A stretch of 64,000 bases of DNA, from assembly GCA_020851795.1 (NCBI GenBank), contig JADZCA010000048.1, positions 1 to 64,000 on the forward strand, read 5' to 3'. The notes below the pieces were generated by a model. That model had not been told where the DNA came from and ran no database searches. It saw only the letters and a program-made list of their open reading frames with translations. Of the stretch, positions 53,911-62,863 are shown in pieces. This DNA comes from Planctomycetota bacterium. GTDB taxonomy: Bacteria; Planctomycetota; PLA2; JAEUHO01. The first letter of the stretch is position 1; every line of letters starts with the position of its first letter. Position numbers and translations under genes: made by a program.

Positions 53911-55302
53911 TCAGCCGGCGTCCACCGGCCGCAGAGCGGCCGCCAGCGCGCGATAGTCGGCCTCGAAGGCCCGCCCGCGGCCCGCCTCGGCGTAGCGAAG
54001 GTTGGGCGCGTTCTTCTTCGCGACGACGTCGCGCGTCCACGGCAGGCCGCGGCGCGCCGCCATCGCGCGCAGCGCCTCGTTGACCGTGCGCGTCGCGTTG
54101 GCGTAGCCGAGCGCACGCTCGGCGTAGCGACGCGGGGAGAAGCGCGCGTGCCCGTCCACCACGGCCACGAGCGCGTCGGCGAGCCCGTCGTCGGAGGCGA
54201 ACGCGCCGGTCTCGGCGTTGACGTGGGCGCGGTCGATCCCGACCTGGCCCGCCGTCACGACGACCGGCGTGCCGCACCAGAGCGCCTCGCCCAGCACGCG
54301 GCTGCTGCCCTCCTGCTTCGAGAGCAGGACCGCGCACCGGCTGCGCGCGGTGCGCCGCGCGACCTCGGCGTGGGGGAGCCGCTCGGCCACGGTCACCTGG
54401 TCGGAGAGGCCCCGCGCCGCGACCTGGCGTTCGATCTCCTCGCGCGTCCACACCGCGGGCACGCCCACGAGCAGCGTCGAGAGCCGCCGGCCGCGCGCGC
54501 GGGCGCGCGCGAGCGCGTCGAGCAGCGTCGCGTGGCGCTTGAGCGGGTCCCACGACGCGACCATGATCACGTCCTGCTCGAACGGCGCGTCGGCGGGCTT
54601 CTCCGCGAACACCGCGGGGTCCACCCAGTCGGCCGAGCCGACGCGCACGGGCACGAGGTTGGTGCCCCACGCCGCGAGGAACGCGAAGTCCTCCTCGCGC
54701 GGCGCCATGACGAGCGCGTCGAGGTCGCGCCCGAGGTAGGGGAGCAGGCGCCACTCGCGCGTGCCCCACGTGCTCGTCTCGAGCACGAGCTGCCAGCGCG
54801 CCGCCAGCGCGGGCAGGTCGAAGCACGCGGCGAAGGCCTCGATCGCCTCGTGGTACATGACGAGGAGCACGCCGCGCTCGCCGGTCGCGTCGTCGGGCGA
54901 CTTGAGCACCAGGACGTCGCCCTGGCGCTCCGGGTCGGGGTCGGGGCGCGGGTAGCGCAGCCGCACGCGGTCGTCGGGCGGGAACGCCGCGAACTTCGCG
55001 CGCAGCGCCCGCGCGCCGGCGCTGCGGACGAACTCGGCCCCCAGCGCGTTCTCCGCGACGGGGCGCAGCGTGCCGTCGGGCGCGCGCGTCGCCTCGTCCA
55101 CCAGCCGTCGCACCCACGCGACGCGGCGCGCGCCGAAGCCCTCGTCGCCGAGGTGCTTCCACGCGTGCACGAGGCGCTGGAGCGCGGCGAACCGCCGCCC
55201 CCGCAGCAGCCGCGCGCGGGCGACGGCGCAGGACGCGAGCGCGAAGCCGCGGCGCAGCCACGGCGACGCGTAGACGCGGTCGCGCCAGCGGAGCCGGCTC
55301 AC
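53911..55302 (-). CDS. GT-B fold glycosyltransferase (family 4-like)
   Basis: 463 residues. The C-terminal half is a Rossmann domain of GT4 type: DVIMVASWDPLKRHATLLDA, RRLSTLLVGVPAVW and the E-x7-E motif in LSKQEGSSRVLGEALWCGTP. The N-terminal half is atypical and starts with a long helical stretch. It uses a nucleotide sugar to extend a cell-surface glycan, acceptor unknown. The GTG 55302 overlaps the GNAT gene's stop (GTGA), so the two are cotranscribed. Confidence 0.88.
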   Translation of the reverse strand: MSRLRWRDRVYASPWLRRGFALASCAVARARLLRGRRFAALQRLVHAWKHLGDEGFGARRVAWVRRLVDEATRAPDGTLRPVAENALGAEFVRSAGARALRAKFAAFPPDDRVRLRYPRPDPDPERQGDVLVLKSPDDATGERGVLLVMYHEAIEAFAACFDLPALAARWQLVLETSTWGTREWRLLPYLGRDLDALVMAPREEDFAFLAAWGTNLVPVRVGSADWVDPAVFAEKPADAPFEQDVIMVASWDPLKRHATLLDALARARARGRRLSTLLVGVPAVWTREEIERQVAARGLSDQVTVAERLPHAEVARRTARSRCAVLLSKQEGSSRVLGEALWCGTPVVVTAGQVGIDRAHVNAETGAFASDDGLADALVAVVDGHARFSPRRYAERALGYANATRTVNEALRAMAARRGLPWTRDVVAKKNAPNLRYAEAGRGRAFEADYRALAAALRPVDAG

Positions 55303-56504
55303 GCGTCGCTCCCCTCGCCGCCGTCCGCGTCCGTCGGGCGCGCGGGCTCGCCGCGCAGCCGCCGCACGATCGTGCGCAGCAGCGGGACGCGCTTGGCCGC
55401 CTCGCGCAGGCCCGCCGGCGCGGCGACGGTCGCCCACGCCAGCGCGCGCCGCGGGACCACGGTGAGCCGGCGGTACGCCGCCTGCGGCATCGCCCAGTGG
55501 CGGTGCCACGGCATGTCGGTGAGGCAGTTGACCTCGTCGGCGCGGCCGGCCTGCGTCTCGCGCTCGAGCAGCCGCTCGAAGAGCAGGTTGCCGGGCCCGA
55601 GGCGCGCGAAGCGCTCGTCGTAGGCGATCTTGGCGAGCACGAGCGAGCGGCCCCAGCGCACCGCGAAGTGGACCGCGGCGACCTCGCCCCCGATCTCGAG
55701 CCGGTGCCACTCGAGGCGGCCCTCGCGGTGGAAGCCCTCGGCCAGCGCCCGGTAGAAGGCCACGAGGCGCGGGTCCGCGGCGATCGCGGTCCCCGCGCGG
55801 CCCTTCCAGCCCGACGCCTCGACGCCGAGGAAGGCCGCGAGCCCGTCGGGGGTCGCCTGCGCGCCCTCGAGGAAGCGGAACGCGACGCCGGCCTCGCGCG
55901 CCAGCCGGTTGCCCGCCTTGCGCACGTTGCGGCGGAAGTTGTCCGGGAGGCGCGCGCGCAGCGCGGCGAGCGGCTCGCGCACGTCCACGAAGGAGCCGCG
56001 GCCGTCGTCGGCCTCGACGACCGTCGCGTCGAGGCGCGCCGCGGCGAGCGCGGCGGGCGTGCGCGACCCGTCGCGCACGCCGCACAGCGTCAGCGCCCGC
56101 GCGCCCGGCACCGCGCCGAAGGCGGCCCGCACGATCGACGCGGCGTCGGCGGCGGGCGCGTCGGCCGCGACGAGCAGGTCGCCCGCGCGCGTGTGGCCGT
56201 CGTGCGGCGCCCGCAGGCGCGCGCCGAGCCGCGACGGCGCCTCCACGACCGGCAGCACGCCGACCACCCGCGGGCCCGACGTCGTGACGTGCACGCGCAG
56301 CGTCTCGCCGTCGTCGAGCCGGTGCCGCGCGTACGCGTCCACCCACGTCGGCCCGAGCATCGGCAGCCGGGCGGGGGCTTCGAGCGCGAGCGCGTCCCAT
56401 CCCGCGCGGTGCGCGGCGATCGCCGCGGCGGCGTCGAGCGTGGCGCCGCGTGACGTGCCGCCGGCGGTCGAGGCGTCGGGGGCGGGGGGCGGGAGGCGGT
56501 CCAC
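55299..56504 (-). CDS. CelD/BcsL-like GNAT acyltransferase
   Basis: 401 residues. A duplicated GNAT fold of the FemAB/CelD type: GWDALALEAPARLPMLGPTW, the LPDNFRRNVRKAGNRLARE block and the second half with FYRALAEGFHREGRLEWHRL, LARIAYDERFARLGPGNLL-like (AYDERFARLGPGNLLFERLL). Relatives act in cellulose and exopolysaccharide loci, probably acylating sugars. GTG start at 56504. Operon with the GT-B enzyme. Confidence 0.85.
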   Translation of the reverse strand: MDRLPPPAPDASTAGGTSRGATLDAAAAIAAHRAGWDALALEAPARLPMLGPTWVDAYARHRLDDGETLRVHVTTSGPRVVGVLPVVEAPSRLGARLRAPHDGHTRAGDLLVAADAPAADAASIVRAAFGAVPGARALTLCGVRDGSRTPAALAAARLDATVVEADDGRGSFVDVREPLAALRARLPDNFRRNVRKAGNRLAREAGVAFRFLEGAQATPDGLAAFLGVEASGWKGRAGTAIAADPRLVAFYRALAEGFHREGRLEWHRLEIGGEVAAVHFAVRWGRSLVLAKIAYDERFARLGPGNLLFERLLERETQAGRADEVNCLTDMPWHRHWAMPQAAYRRLTVVPRRALAWATVAAPAGLREAAKRVPLLRTIVRRLRGEPARPTDADGGEGSDA

Positions 56505-56599
56505 CGTGGGGTCTGCTCCGGGGGGGCGCTAACGTCCGGGGGGGCGAAACGCCGATCCGAGAGGATACGACCTCCCCTCCGGGGGGTGAGGAGGCCACC

Positions 56600-57379
56600 G
56601 TGCGCACCGTCCCGCTGCTCGTCGCGATCGCCGCCGCGTCCCTCGTCGGGTGCGCGTCGTCGTCTGCGACCCGTTATCGGCCCGGCGCCCCCGTCGCCGG
56701 AGCGGCGCCCGTGGCCGCGCCGGGGCCGGTCGCCGCCCCGACCGCCGTCGCCGCCCCCGCCGAGGGGCCGGCGCGGCCGGTGGCCCGGGTCCGCTACCGC
56801 TTCGACGTCGGCGACGAGATCGCGGTCGCCGTGTGGAAGGAGCCCGAGCTCGCCACGCAGCAGCGGATCCTCGCCGACGGGACGATCTCGCCGCCCCTGC
56901 TGCGGCCGACGACGGTGGTCGGGCTCACCGTCGAGGAGCTGCAGAGCCGGCTGACGAAGGACTACGCCGAGTACCTCGTCGAGCCCAAGGTCTCCGTCCG
57001 CGTCGTGTCGATCCACGCCGACCGCGTCTTCGTGCTCGGCGAGGTGAAGGACCCGCAGGCCGTGACGCTGACCGGGCCCACCACGCTGCTCGCGGCCGTG
57101 GCGCAGGCCGGCGGCTTCGTCGAGGAGGCGGCCGACAAGACCAGCGTCCTCATCATCCGCAAGGGCGCCGACGGGCGGCCCGAGGCGACGGCGGTCAACC
57201 TCAAGGCGATCCTCGCCGGCCACGACGTGGACGCGTCGCTGCAGCGCGGCGACATCGTCTTCGTGCCCGCGCGCGGCGTCACCGAGTGGGCGCGCACGGT
57301 CGGGCAGGCGCTGTCGCCGCTGAGCACCGCGCTCGGCACGGCGAGCAGCGTCGCGGCCCTCATGGTCGCCGGCAACTGA
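56600..57379 (+). CDS. Wza-like polysaccharide export lipoprotein
   Basis: 259 residues. Signal peptide with lipobox SLVGC, then an Ala/Pro-rich linker. The Poly_export domain starts YRFDVGDEIAVAVWKEPELA and continues to GLTVEELQSRLTKDYAEYL; an SLBB domain follows (VFVLGEVKDPQAVTLTGPTT). It forms the outer-membrane/periplasmic channel for capsule or exopolysaccharide. The GTG 56600 has GGAGG six bases upstream; TAACGT (56530-56535) is a possible -10. No Wzc-type partner or BY-kinase is in the window. Confidence 0.93.
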   Translation: MRTVPLLVAIAAASLVGCASSSATRYRPGAPVAGAAPVAAPGPVAAPTAVAAPAEGPARPVARVRYRFDVGDEIAVAVWKEPELATQQRILADGTISPPLLRPTTVVGLTVEELQSRLTKDYAEYLVEPKVSVRVVSIHADRVFVLGEVKDPQAVTLTGPTTLLAAVAQAGGFVEEAADKTSVLIIRKGADGRPEATAVNLKAILAGHDVDASLQRGDIVFVPARGVTEWARTVGQALSPLSTALGTASSVAALMVAGN

Positions 57380-57433
57380 CCTCGCCGAGGCCCGGACGGT
57401 GCGGATGCAGCAGGGAGGGTCCCGAAACCGAGC

Positions 57434-58432
57434 CTAGCTCGGCTCGTCGGCGTCGAGGAGGCTGTAGGGGGGATAGGGCCCCAGCTCGGGCGTGGGGCGG
57501 CTCTTCCAGCGCTTGAGCATCCACGCCCACGCCTCGGGGTGCTCGCGGATCGCGCGCGAGAACACGTCGTTCACGCGCGCGAGCGCGGCCGCCACGTCGC
57601 GCTCCTCGTCGCCCGTGCGCTCCATGAGGTCGCCCGACACCCACAGGCGCCAGCGCGCCTCGCCCTCGGGCACCAGCAGCGCGACGGCGAGCGGCACCTC
57701 GTGCCACCACGCGAGCTTGGCGGGCACGGGCGTCGTGCGGGCCGGGATCCCGAGGAACGGCACGTACGTGCCGCCGTAGCGGCTGGGCACGTTGCGGTCG
57801 GCCAGCAGCGAGACGCACCGCCCCGCCGTGAGCGAGGCCCGCAGCGCGACCGCGCCGCCCTTGCGCATCGCCGCGCGGCCGCCCGCGTGGGCGCGCAGCC
57901 GCTCGAAGAGGCGGTCCACCGCGAGCGAGCCGGTGCTCTCGGCGACGTAGTCGGTCGGCGGGAGGTAGCCGAGGCCGTCGGCCGCGGCGAGCAGCATCTC
58001 CCAGTTGCCGAAGTGCGCCGACGCGACGACCCAGCCGCGGTGGCGCGCCGCGAGCGCGCGCAGGCGCGCCTCGTCCTCGGGCGCGACCCGCACGTAGCGC
58101 GCGAAGCGGGCCGGCGTCATCGGCTGCACGTGGAACAGCAACGCCTCGGCGAGGACCGCGGTGCGGTAGGCGCCCCGCATCACGCGCCGCCGCTCGGCGG
58201 GCGGCATCTCGTCGCCGTACACCGCGGCGAGGCCCTCGAGCGCGGCGCGACGGCCGCGGCGGTCGAGCACGCTGAGCAGGTCGGCCGCGACGCGCGCGAG
58301 CCCCCGCACCGCGCGCTCGGGGAGCGCCGGCATCACCTTCGAGAGGACGACGAGCGGGGCGACCGCGAGCCGCTCGGCCAGCCCGCGCGCGCCGCGCTGG
58401 AGCCGAGCCCGGAGCGAGCCCTTGCGCGCCAC
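57434..58432 (-). CDS. LpxL/HtrB-like acyltransferase
   Basis: 332 residues. One N-terminal membrane-associated helix (about 20-40), then the LPLAT signature VVASAHFGNWEMLLAAADGL with the catalytic His-x4-Glu. LADRNVPSRYGGTYVPFLG-type binding segment follows (SLLADRNVPSRYGGTYVPFL). It transfers an acyl chain from ACP to a lipid-A-like or other lipid acceptor at the inner membrane. It ends the ketosynthase operon eleven bases after the last ketosynthase-like gene, so it may attach the product of that cluster. Confidence 0.88.
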   Translation of the reverse strand: MARKGSLRARLQRGARGLAERLAVAPLVVLSKVMPALPERAVRGLARVAADLLSVLDRRGRRAALEGLAAVYGDEMPPAERRRVMRGAYRTAVLAEALLFHVQPMTPARFARYVRVAPEDEARLRALAARHRGWVVASAHFGNWEMLLAAADGLGYLPPTDYVAESTGSLAVDRLFERLRAHAGGRAAMRKGGAVALRASLTAGRCVSLLADRNVPSRYGGTYVPFLGIPARTTPVPAKLAWWHEVPLAVALLVPEGEARWRLWVSGDLMERTGDEERDVAAALARVNDVFSRAIREHPEAWAWMLKRWKSRPTPELGPYPPYSLLDADEPS

Positions 58433-58443
58433 GGGCCCCGCGC

Positions 58444-59541
58444 CTAGCCCACGCGACCGAGGACGAGCGCCTCGACCTGCCCGTCGAGGCCGCACGAGAG
58501 CACCAGCGCCGAGCGGCCCGCGGGCCGGCCGTCGGGCAGGGTCCCGCGCGCGAGCGCCTCGACGGCGAGCACCAGCTCGGCGGCGTCCGACCCGGGCCCC
58601 GCCTCGCCGAGCGCGCGCCGCAGCTCGACGGGGCGGCCGGGCGCGCCCGACGCGACCCCGTCGGCCGCACCGGCCCAGACGGCCCCGAGCGCGTGCGGCG
58701 ACAGGCCCGCCTCCTCGCACGCCGCCCCGACCGCCGCCGCCACCGCGGCGCCGTGGTGGGGGGGCGCGCCGAACGCGCCGCCCGAGCCCAGCACCGCCAC
58801 CGCGGGCGCGAGGCCGCGCGCGCGCGCGTCGGCGAGCGGCTCGAGGACGAGCGCGCCGGCTCCCTCGCCGGGCACGACGCCCGCGAGGCTGCGGCCGAGG
58901 CGCTCGAGCTCGGTGCGCGTGACGGGGCTCGTCAGGCGCCCGGCGCCGCACGCCACCGCGACCGCGGCGTCGCCGCGCGCGACCGCGCGCGCCGCGAGCC
59001 CGGCGGCGGCCGTGCCGCACGCCGACCAGCCCGACACGCTCGTGTTCGCGCCGCGCAGCCCGTGCCACGCCGACACGAAGGAGAACGCGTTGTTGTTGAG
59101 CGTCTCGAGCAGGTAGAAGGGGTTGAGCTTGCGCTGCGTGGCGACGTTGAGCGCCTCGGCGTCGAGCGGGCGCCGGAACCCGTCGGTCGCGTCGTCGAAC
59201 GCGGGGCGGTACGCGAAGAAGTCGGTGACGCCCCAGTCGATCTCGGCGAGGTAGAAGCCCTTCGTGCCGTCGTCGTGGCCGGCGCCGGCGAGCCGGGCCG
59301 CCGCCGCGGCCTGCGCGACCGCCTCGGCCGCGAGCAGGCCCGAGCCGTTGAGGAACTTCGCCTGGCTCTCGAGCTCCTCCGGCACCGCCGCGCGCAGGAG
59401 CGGCGCGGCCGCGGCGGCGACGGGCGGGGCCGCCGCGCGGCCCGCGGCGAGCGCCGTCCACGTCGCGGCGAGGTCGGCGCCCAGCGGCGTGACCAGCCCG
59501 CGCCCGACCACCGCGGCGTCGCGGTCGCGCGGGGCCCTCAC
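58444..59541 (-). CDS. Ketosynthase-like protein, Cys kept, catalytic His missing
   Basis: 365 residues. Thiolase fold of the KAS-II type but shorter than FabF (about 410). It starts VVGRGLVTPLGADLAATWTA; the nucleophile region is VSGWSACGTAAAGLAARA, with Cys in place. The first His (HGTGT in FabF) is replaced by GAADGVASGAPG, and the second (GHxxAAAG) by EAGPGSDAAELV. It should therefore not condense normally. It may be a chain-length-type partner, an acyl-transfer or a regulatory subunit. GTG 59541 overlaps the dehydratase stop. Confidence 0.88.
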   Translation of the reverse strand: MRAPRDRDAAVVGRGLVTPLGADLAATWTALAAGRAAAPPVAAAAAPLLRAAVPEELESQAKFLNGSGLLAAEAVAQAAAAARLAGAGHDDGTKGFYLAEIDWGVTDFFAYRPAFDDATDGFRRPLDAEALNVATQRKLNPFYLLETLNNNAFSFVSAWHGLRGANTSVSGWSACGTAAAGLAARAVARGDAAVAVACGAGRLTSPVTRTELERLGRSLAGVVPGEGAGALVLEPLADARARGLAPAVAVLGSGGAFGAPPHHGAAVAAAVGAACEEAGLSPHALGAVWAGAADGVASGAPGRPVELRRALGEAGPGSDAAELVLAVEALARGTLPDGRPAGRSALVLSCGLDGQVEALVLGRVG

Positions 59542-60011
59542 GGCCGACCCCCGCGCGAGGCCGGCGTCATCCGCACGCCGCGCAGCGCCTGGCTGAGCCG
59601 CTCGACGCGCGCGCGGTCGTCGAGGTCGTCGAGCGCGACGACGGTGCCCTCGAGCTCGACGGCGGCGCGGCGCTCGCCGCCCACCGACGCCTCGCCACGG
59701 TAGGCGCGGCGGGCGGGGTCGCCGGTGGGGACCACCTCGAGCGCGAGGTCCACGCGGTCGCCCGGCCCGGAGAAGCCGAAGTAGCGGGCGGAGGCGACGC
59801 GCTCGACGAGGAACCAGCGCGAGAAGCCCGACGTGAGCGCCTCGTGCCAGCCCGCGAGCTGCGCGAAGGCCTCGAGGACGAGGCTGCCCGGGAGGATCGG
59901 GCGCTCGGGGAAGTGCCACTCGAGGAAGTCCTCGCTCATCGCGACGGTCTTCCACCCGCGCGCGCGGTCGGGGGCGACCTCCTCGATCCGGTCGAGCAGC
60001 AGGTACCTCAC
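59538..60011 (-). CDS. FabZ-like 3-hydroxyacyl-ACP dehydratase (DH2)
   Basis: 157 residues. Single hotdog domain. His33 in EWHFPERPILPGSLVLEAF and Glu47 fit the catalytic His and Glu of FabZ. The N-terminus YLLLDRIEEV parallels the other dehydratase of the cluster. It removes water from 3-hydroxyacyl-ACP. It starts at GTG 60011, overlapping the acpS stop by four bases. Confidence 0.88.
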   Translation of the reverse strand: MRYLLLDRIEEVAPDRARGWKTVAMSEDFLEWHFPERPILPGSLVLEAFAQLAGWHEALTSGFSRWFLVERVASARYFGFSGPGDRVDLALEVVPTGDPARRAYRGEASVGGERRAAVELEGTVVALDDLDDRARVERLSQALRGVRMTPASRGGRP

Positions 60012-60400
60012 GGGCGGGCTCCGAACACGACGGACGCGAGGGCGAGGTCCCCCGCGTGGGAGAGCGAGAGGGCGCCCGCGTCGAGGCCGAGGCGCTCGAC
60101 GGCGCGGGCGATGCGGCCGGTCAGCACGAGGCGCGGCGCGCCGTGCTCGCGCACGACCTCGATCTCGTGCAGCGCGGCGTCGGGCCCCTCGGTCGAGAGG
60201 CCGCGGCGCAGCGCCTTGAGCACCGCCTCCTTCGCCGCGAAGCGCGCGGCGAAGTGCGGCCACGGGTCGGGGCGCGCGTGCGCGTACGCCCGCTCGCCCT
60301 CGGTGAACAGGCCGGCCTCGAGCGCGGGGTTGCCCTCGACGGCCGCGCGCAGCGCGGGCACGTGCACGAGGTCCACGCCGTGGCGGAGCACGCCGCTCAT
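60008..60400 (-). CDS. acpS: Holo-[acyl-carrier-protein] synthase
   Basis: 130 residues, the AcpS length. RHGVDLVHVPAL holds the Mg-binding Asp (Asp10) and HFAARFAAKEAVLKALRRGL carries the FAxKEAxxKA signature with Glu and Lys. Transfers 4'-phosphopantetheine from CoA to a carrier protein. The gene is in the middle of the cluster, which suggests a dedicated ACP; that ACP is not in the window. ATG 60400 overlaps the FabG stop (ATGA). Confidence 0.92.
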   Translation of the reverse strand: MSGVLRHGVDLVHVPALRAAVEGNPALEAGLFTEGERAYAHARPDPWPHFAARFAAKEAVLKALRRGLSTEGPDAALHEIEVVREHGAPRLVLTGRIARAVERLGLDAGALSLSHAGDLALASVVFGARP

Positions 60401-61152
60401 GCCACCGACATCCCGCCGTCCACGACGAAGGACTGGCCGGTCACGTAGGCGGCGTCGTCGCTGCACAGGAAGAGGACGAGGCCCGCGACGTCCTGCGGGG
60501 TGCCGTAGCGGCCCATCGGGATCCGCGCGAGGATCTGGTCGCCCGCGCGGCGCTTGACCGCGGCGGTCATGTCGGTGTCCACGAAGCCGGGCAGCACCGC
60601 GTTCACCGTGACGCCGCGGTCGGCGACCTCGACGGCCACGGCGCGGGTGAACGAGATCACCGCGCCCTTGGCCGCCGCGTAGTTGGTCTGGCCGCGGCCG
60701 CCGCGGATCCCCGACACCGACGCGACGTTGACGACGCGCCCGGCGCGGGCGCGGAACATCGCCTCGAGCGCGCGCTTGGTGCAGTGGAAGACGCCGTCGA
60801 GGTCCACGTCCATCACGCGGCGCCAGTCGTCGGGCTTCATCGTCAGGAGCAGCGTGTCCTTGACGATGCCCGCGTTGTTGACGAGCACGTCGAGGCGGCC
60901 GTGGCGCTCGAGCACCGACGTGAACATCGCCTCCACGTCGGCGGGCTTGCCCACGTCGGCCGCGACGGCCTCGGCGCGGTGGCCCTCGGCGACGAGCTCG
61001 GCGACGAGCGCCTTCGCCGGCGCCTCGGACCGCGCGTAGTTGACGACCACCGTCGCGCCGCTCTGCGCGAGCCGGCGGCAGACGGCGGCGCCGATCCCGC
61101 GGGCGCCGCCGGTCACGAGGGCGACGCGGTCCTTGAGGTCGGCACGGATCAC
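60397..61152 (-). CDS. fabG: 3-oxoacyl-ACP reductase (FabG type)
   Basis: 251 residues, classical short-chain dehydrogenase. NADPH site TGGARGIG (14-21), NNAG, catalytic Ser145 (ASVSG), Tyr158 and Lys162 in TNYAAAKGAV. PGFVDTDMTAAV and the C-terminal VTGQSFVVDGGMSVA are FabG-typical. Reduces 3-oxoacyl-ACP to the 3-hydroxy compound. It overlaps both its neighbours by four bases. Confidence 0.95.
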   Translation of the reverse strand: MIRADLKDRVALVTGGARGIGAAVCRRLAQSGATVVVNYARSEAPAKALVAELVAEGHRAEAVAADVGKPADVEAMFTSVLERHGRLDVLVNNAGIVKDTLLLTMKPDDWRRVMDVDLDGVFHCTKRALEAMFRARAGRVVNVASVSGIRGGRGQTNYAAAKGAVISFTRAVAVEVADRGVTVNAVLPGFVDTDMTAAVKRRAGDQILARIPMGRYGTPQDVAGLVLFLCSDDAAYVTGQSFVVDGGMSVA

Positions 61153-62429
61153 GAGGCGGTCCCTCCCGGGGCCTTGCGCAGCGCGATGGTGGCATTGTGC
61201 CCGCCGAAGGCGAGGCCGTTGACGAGCGCGGCGCGCACCGGCGTGCGGCGGGCGGCGCCGAGCACGTGGTCGAGCGCGCACGCGGGGTCCACCTCGGCGG
61301 GGGCGAGGTTGATCGTGGGGGGCACGACGTCGCGCGCCACCGAGAGCACGGCGCTGGCGAAGGAGACCGCGCCGGCGGCGGCGAGGAGGTGGCCCATCGC
61401 CGCCTTGCCCGACGACACGGCGACCCGGCTCGCGTGGGGGCCGAACACCGTGCGGATCGCCTTCGCCTCGGCGGGGTCGTTGAGCTTCGTGCCCGTCGCG
61501 TGGGCGCTCACGTAGTCCACCTCGGACGGGTCGAGCGCGCCGTCGGCGAGCGCCTTCGCCATCGCCTGCGCGGCGCCGCGCCCCTCGGGGTGCGGCGCGG
61601 TGACGCGGAAGGCGTCGAACGACGCGCCGTAGCCGGCCACCTCGCACAGCGGCGTCGCGCCGCGCGCGCGGGCGTGCTCCTCGGTCTCGAGCACGGCGAC
61701 CGCCGCGCCCTCGCCCGTCACCATGCCCGTGCGCCGCCGCGAGAAGGGGCGGCACGCGGTCGCGCCCTCCTCGGTCGCGGCCGCGCCGAGCAGCACGAAG
61801 AACACGAGGCCGAAGGGGTCGCCCATCGCGTCGGCGCCGCCGGCGAGCATCACGTCGGCCTTGCCCGCGCGCATCGCGCGCAGGGCGGAGCCGATCGCCT
61901 GCAGCGACGCGGCGCACGCGGTGGTCACCGTGCTGACCGGGCCGCCCAAGCCGAGGCGGCGCGCGACCTCGGTGGCGGGGCGGTCGGGCGGGTTGCGCCA
62001 CAGCGAGCCCCCGTGCACGGCCGCGGGCCCCGCCGCCAGCCGGGCGAGCTCGACGCGGCCGTCCTCGTCGGCCGCGGCGACGAAGTCCTCGAGCCGGTGC
62101 GCCCCGGGCCCCGACGCGACGGCCGCCCCCGCGCGTGCGAGCGCGGCCGCGGGCAGCGCCGCGTGCGCGACGGCGCGGCGCGCCGCCGCGACGGCGAACA
62201 GCGTGCGCAGGTCGGTCGTCGCGGCGTCGGCGCCGAACTCGGCGCGCAGGCGGTCGATCGTCGCGTCGGGCACCTCGCCCACCGAGCGCGCGGGCGGGCG
62301 CTGCGCGGCGAAGCGCCGCGACGAGGCCGTCCCCGGCGTGCCGTCGAGCCACGCACGCCACACCGTCTCGAGGTCGTCCCCGAGCGGCGTGACGACGCCG
62401 AGGCCCGTGACCACGACGCGGCGGCTCAC
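61149..62429 (-). CDS. Beta-ketoacyl-ACP synthase, complete active site
   Basis: 426 residues, FabF/KAS-II type. Nucleophile Cys172 (TVTTACAASLQAIG), His310 (VSAHATGTKLND), Lys342 and His347 (SSGKAAMGHLLAAAGA) are all present. It is the only ketosynthase of the three with the full Cys-His-His set, so it should catalyse the condensation step. The FabF-type NGLAFGGHNATIAL ending is kept. GTG 62429 overlaps the DH1 stop (GTGA). Confidence 0.94.
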   Translation of the reverse strand: MSRRVVVTGLGVVTPLGDDLETVWRAWLDGTPGTASSRRFAAQRPPARSVGEVPDATIDRLRAEFGADAATTDLRTLFAVAAARRAVAHAALPAAALARAGAAVASGPGAHRLEDFVAAADEDGRVELARLAAGPAAVHGGSLWRNPPDRPATEVARRLGLGGPVSTVTTACAASLQAIGSALRAMRAGKADVMLAGGADAMGDPFGLVFFVLLGAAATEEGATACRPFSRRRTGMVTGEGAAVAVLETEEHARARGATPLCEVAGYGASFDAFRVTAPHPEGRGAAQAMAKALADGALDPSEVDYVSAHATGTKLNDPAEAKAIRTVFGPHASRVAVSSGKAAMGHLLAAAGAVSFASAVLSVARDVVPPTINLAPAEVDPACALDHVLGAARRTPVRAALVNGLAFGGHNATIALRKAPGGTAS

Positions 62430-62863
62430 GCGAGCCTCCCGTACACCGAGAAGGTGCGGCGCAGCGCCTCGGGGTCGGGCACGGGATAGTGTCCGAAGAG
62501 CACCCGACCGATCGACGCGACGACCCGGCCCTCGTGGCGCACGACCGCGCGGCCCATGCTGCCCTTGCCGTGGGTCGAGTCGAGCTCGCCCTCGACCTCG
62601 AGGAGCACGCCGGGCGCGAGGTCGGAGGCGACCGTGGCGTCCTCCATCATCGAGAACAGCGGGAGCACCTTGAACCCGTGCGTGCGCAGGATGAGCCAGC
62701 CCAGCGTCTGCAGCATCGCCTCGACGAGCAGCGCGCCCGGCACGAGCGGCGAGCGGGGGAAGTGCCCGCGCAGCGCCTCGTCCTGCATCGAGAACGCCTT
62801 CGAGGCGACGATGCGGCGCCCCTCCTCGAAGTGCAGCACGCGGTCGAAGAGGAGGAACCTCAC
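62426..62863 (-). CDS. FabZ-like 3-hydroxyacyl-ACP dehydratase (DH1)
   Basis: 145 residues, hotdog fold. His34 in RGHFPRSPLVPGALLVEAML and Glu48 are the catalytic pair. The N-terminus VRFLLFDRVLHFEEG resembles DH2 at 59538, so the two dehydratases are related. Two dehydratases in one cluster are typical of polyene-forming loci. GTG 62863 overlaps the upstream ketosynthase-like gene. Confidence 0.9.
   Translation of the reverse strand: MRFLLFDRVLHFEEGRRIVASKAFSMQDEALRGHFPRSPLVPGALLVEAMLQTLGWLILRTHGFKVLPLFSMMEDATVASDLAPGVLLEVEGELDSTHGKGSMGRAVVRHEGRVVASIGRVLFGHYPVPDPEALRRTFSVYGRLA

Noticed and set aside
49730..55261. 1800-codon open frame on the minus strand across pdxR, GT2 and JmjC genes
   Set aside because: It crosses real genes on both strands and its product is low-complexity Arg/Ala; no domain is seen.
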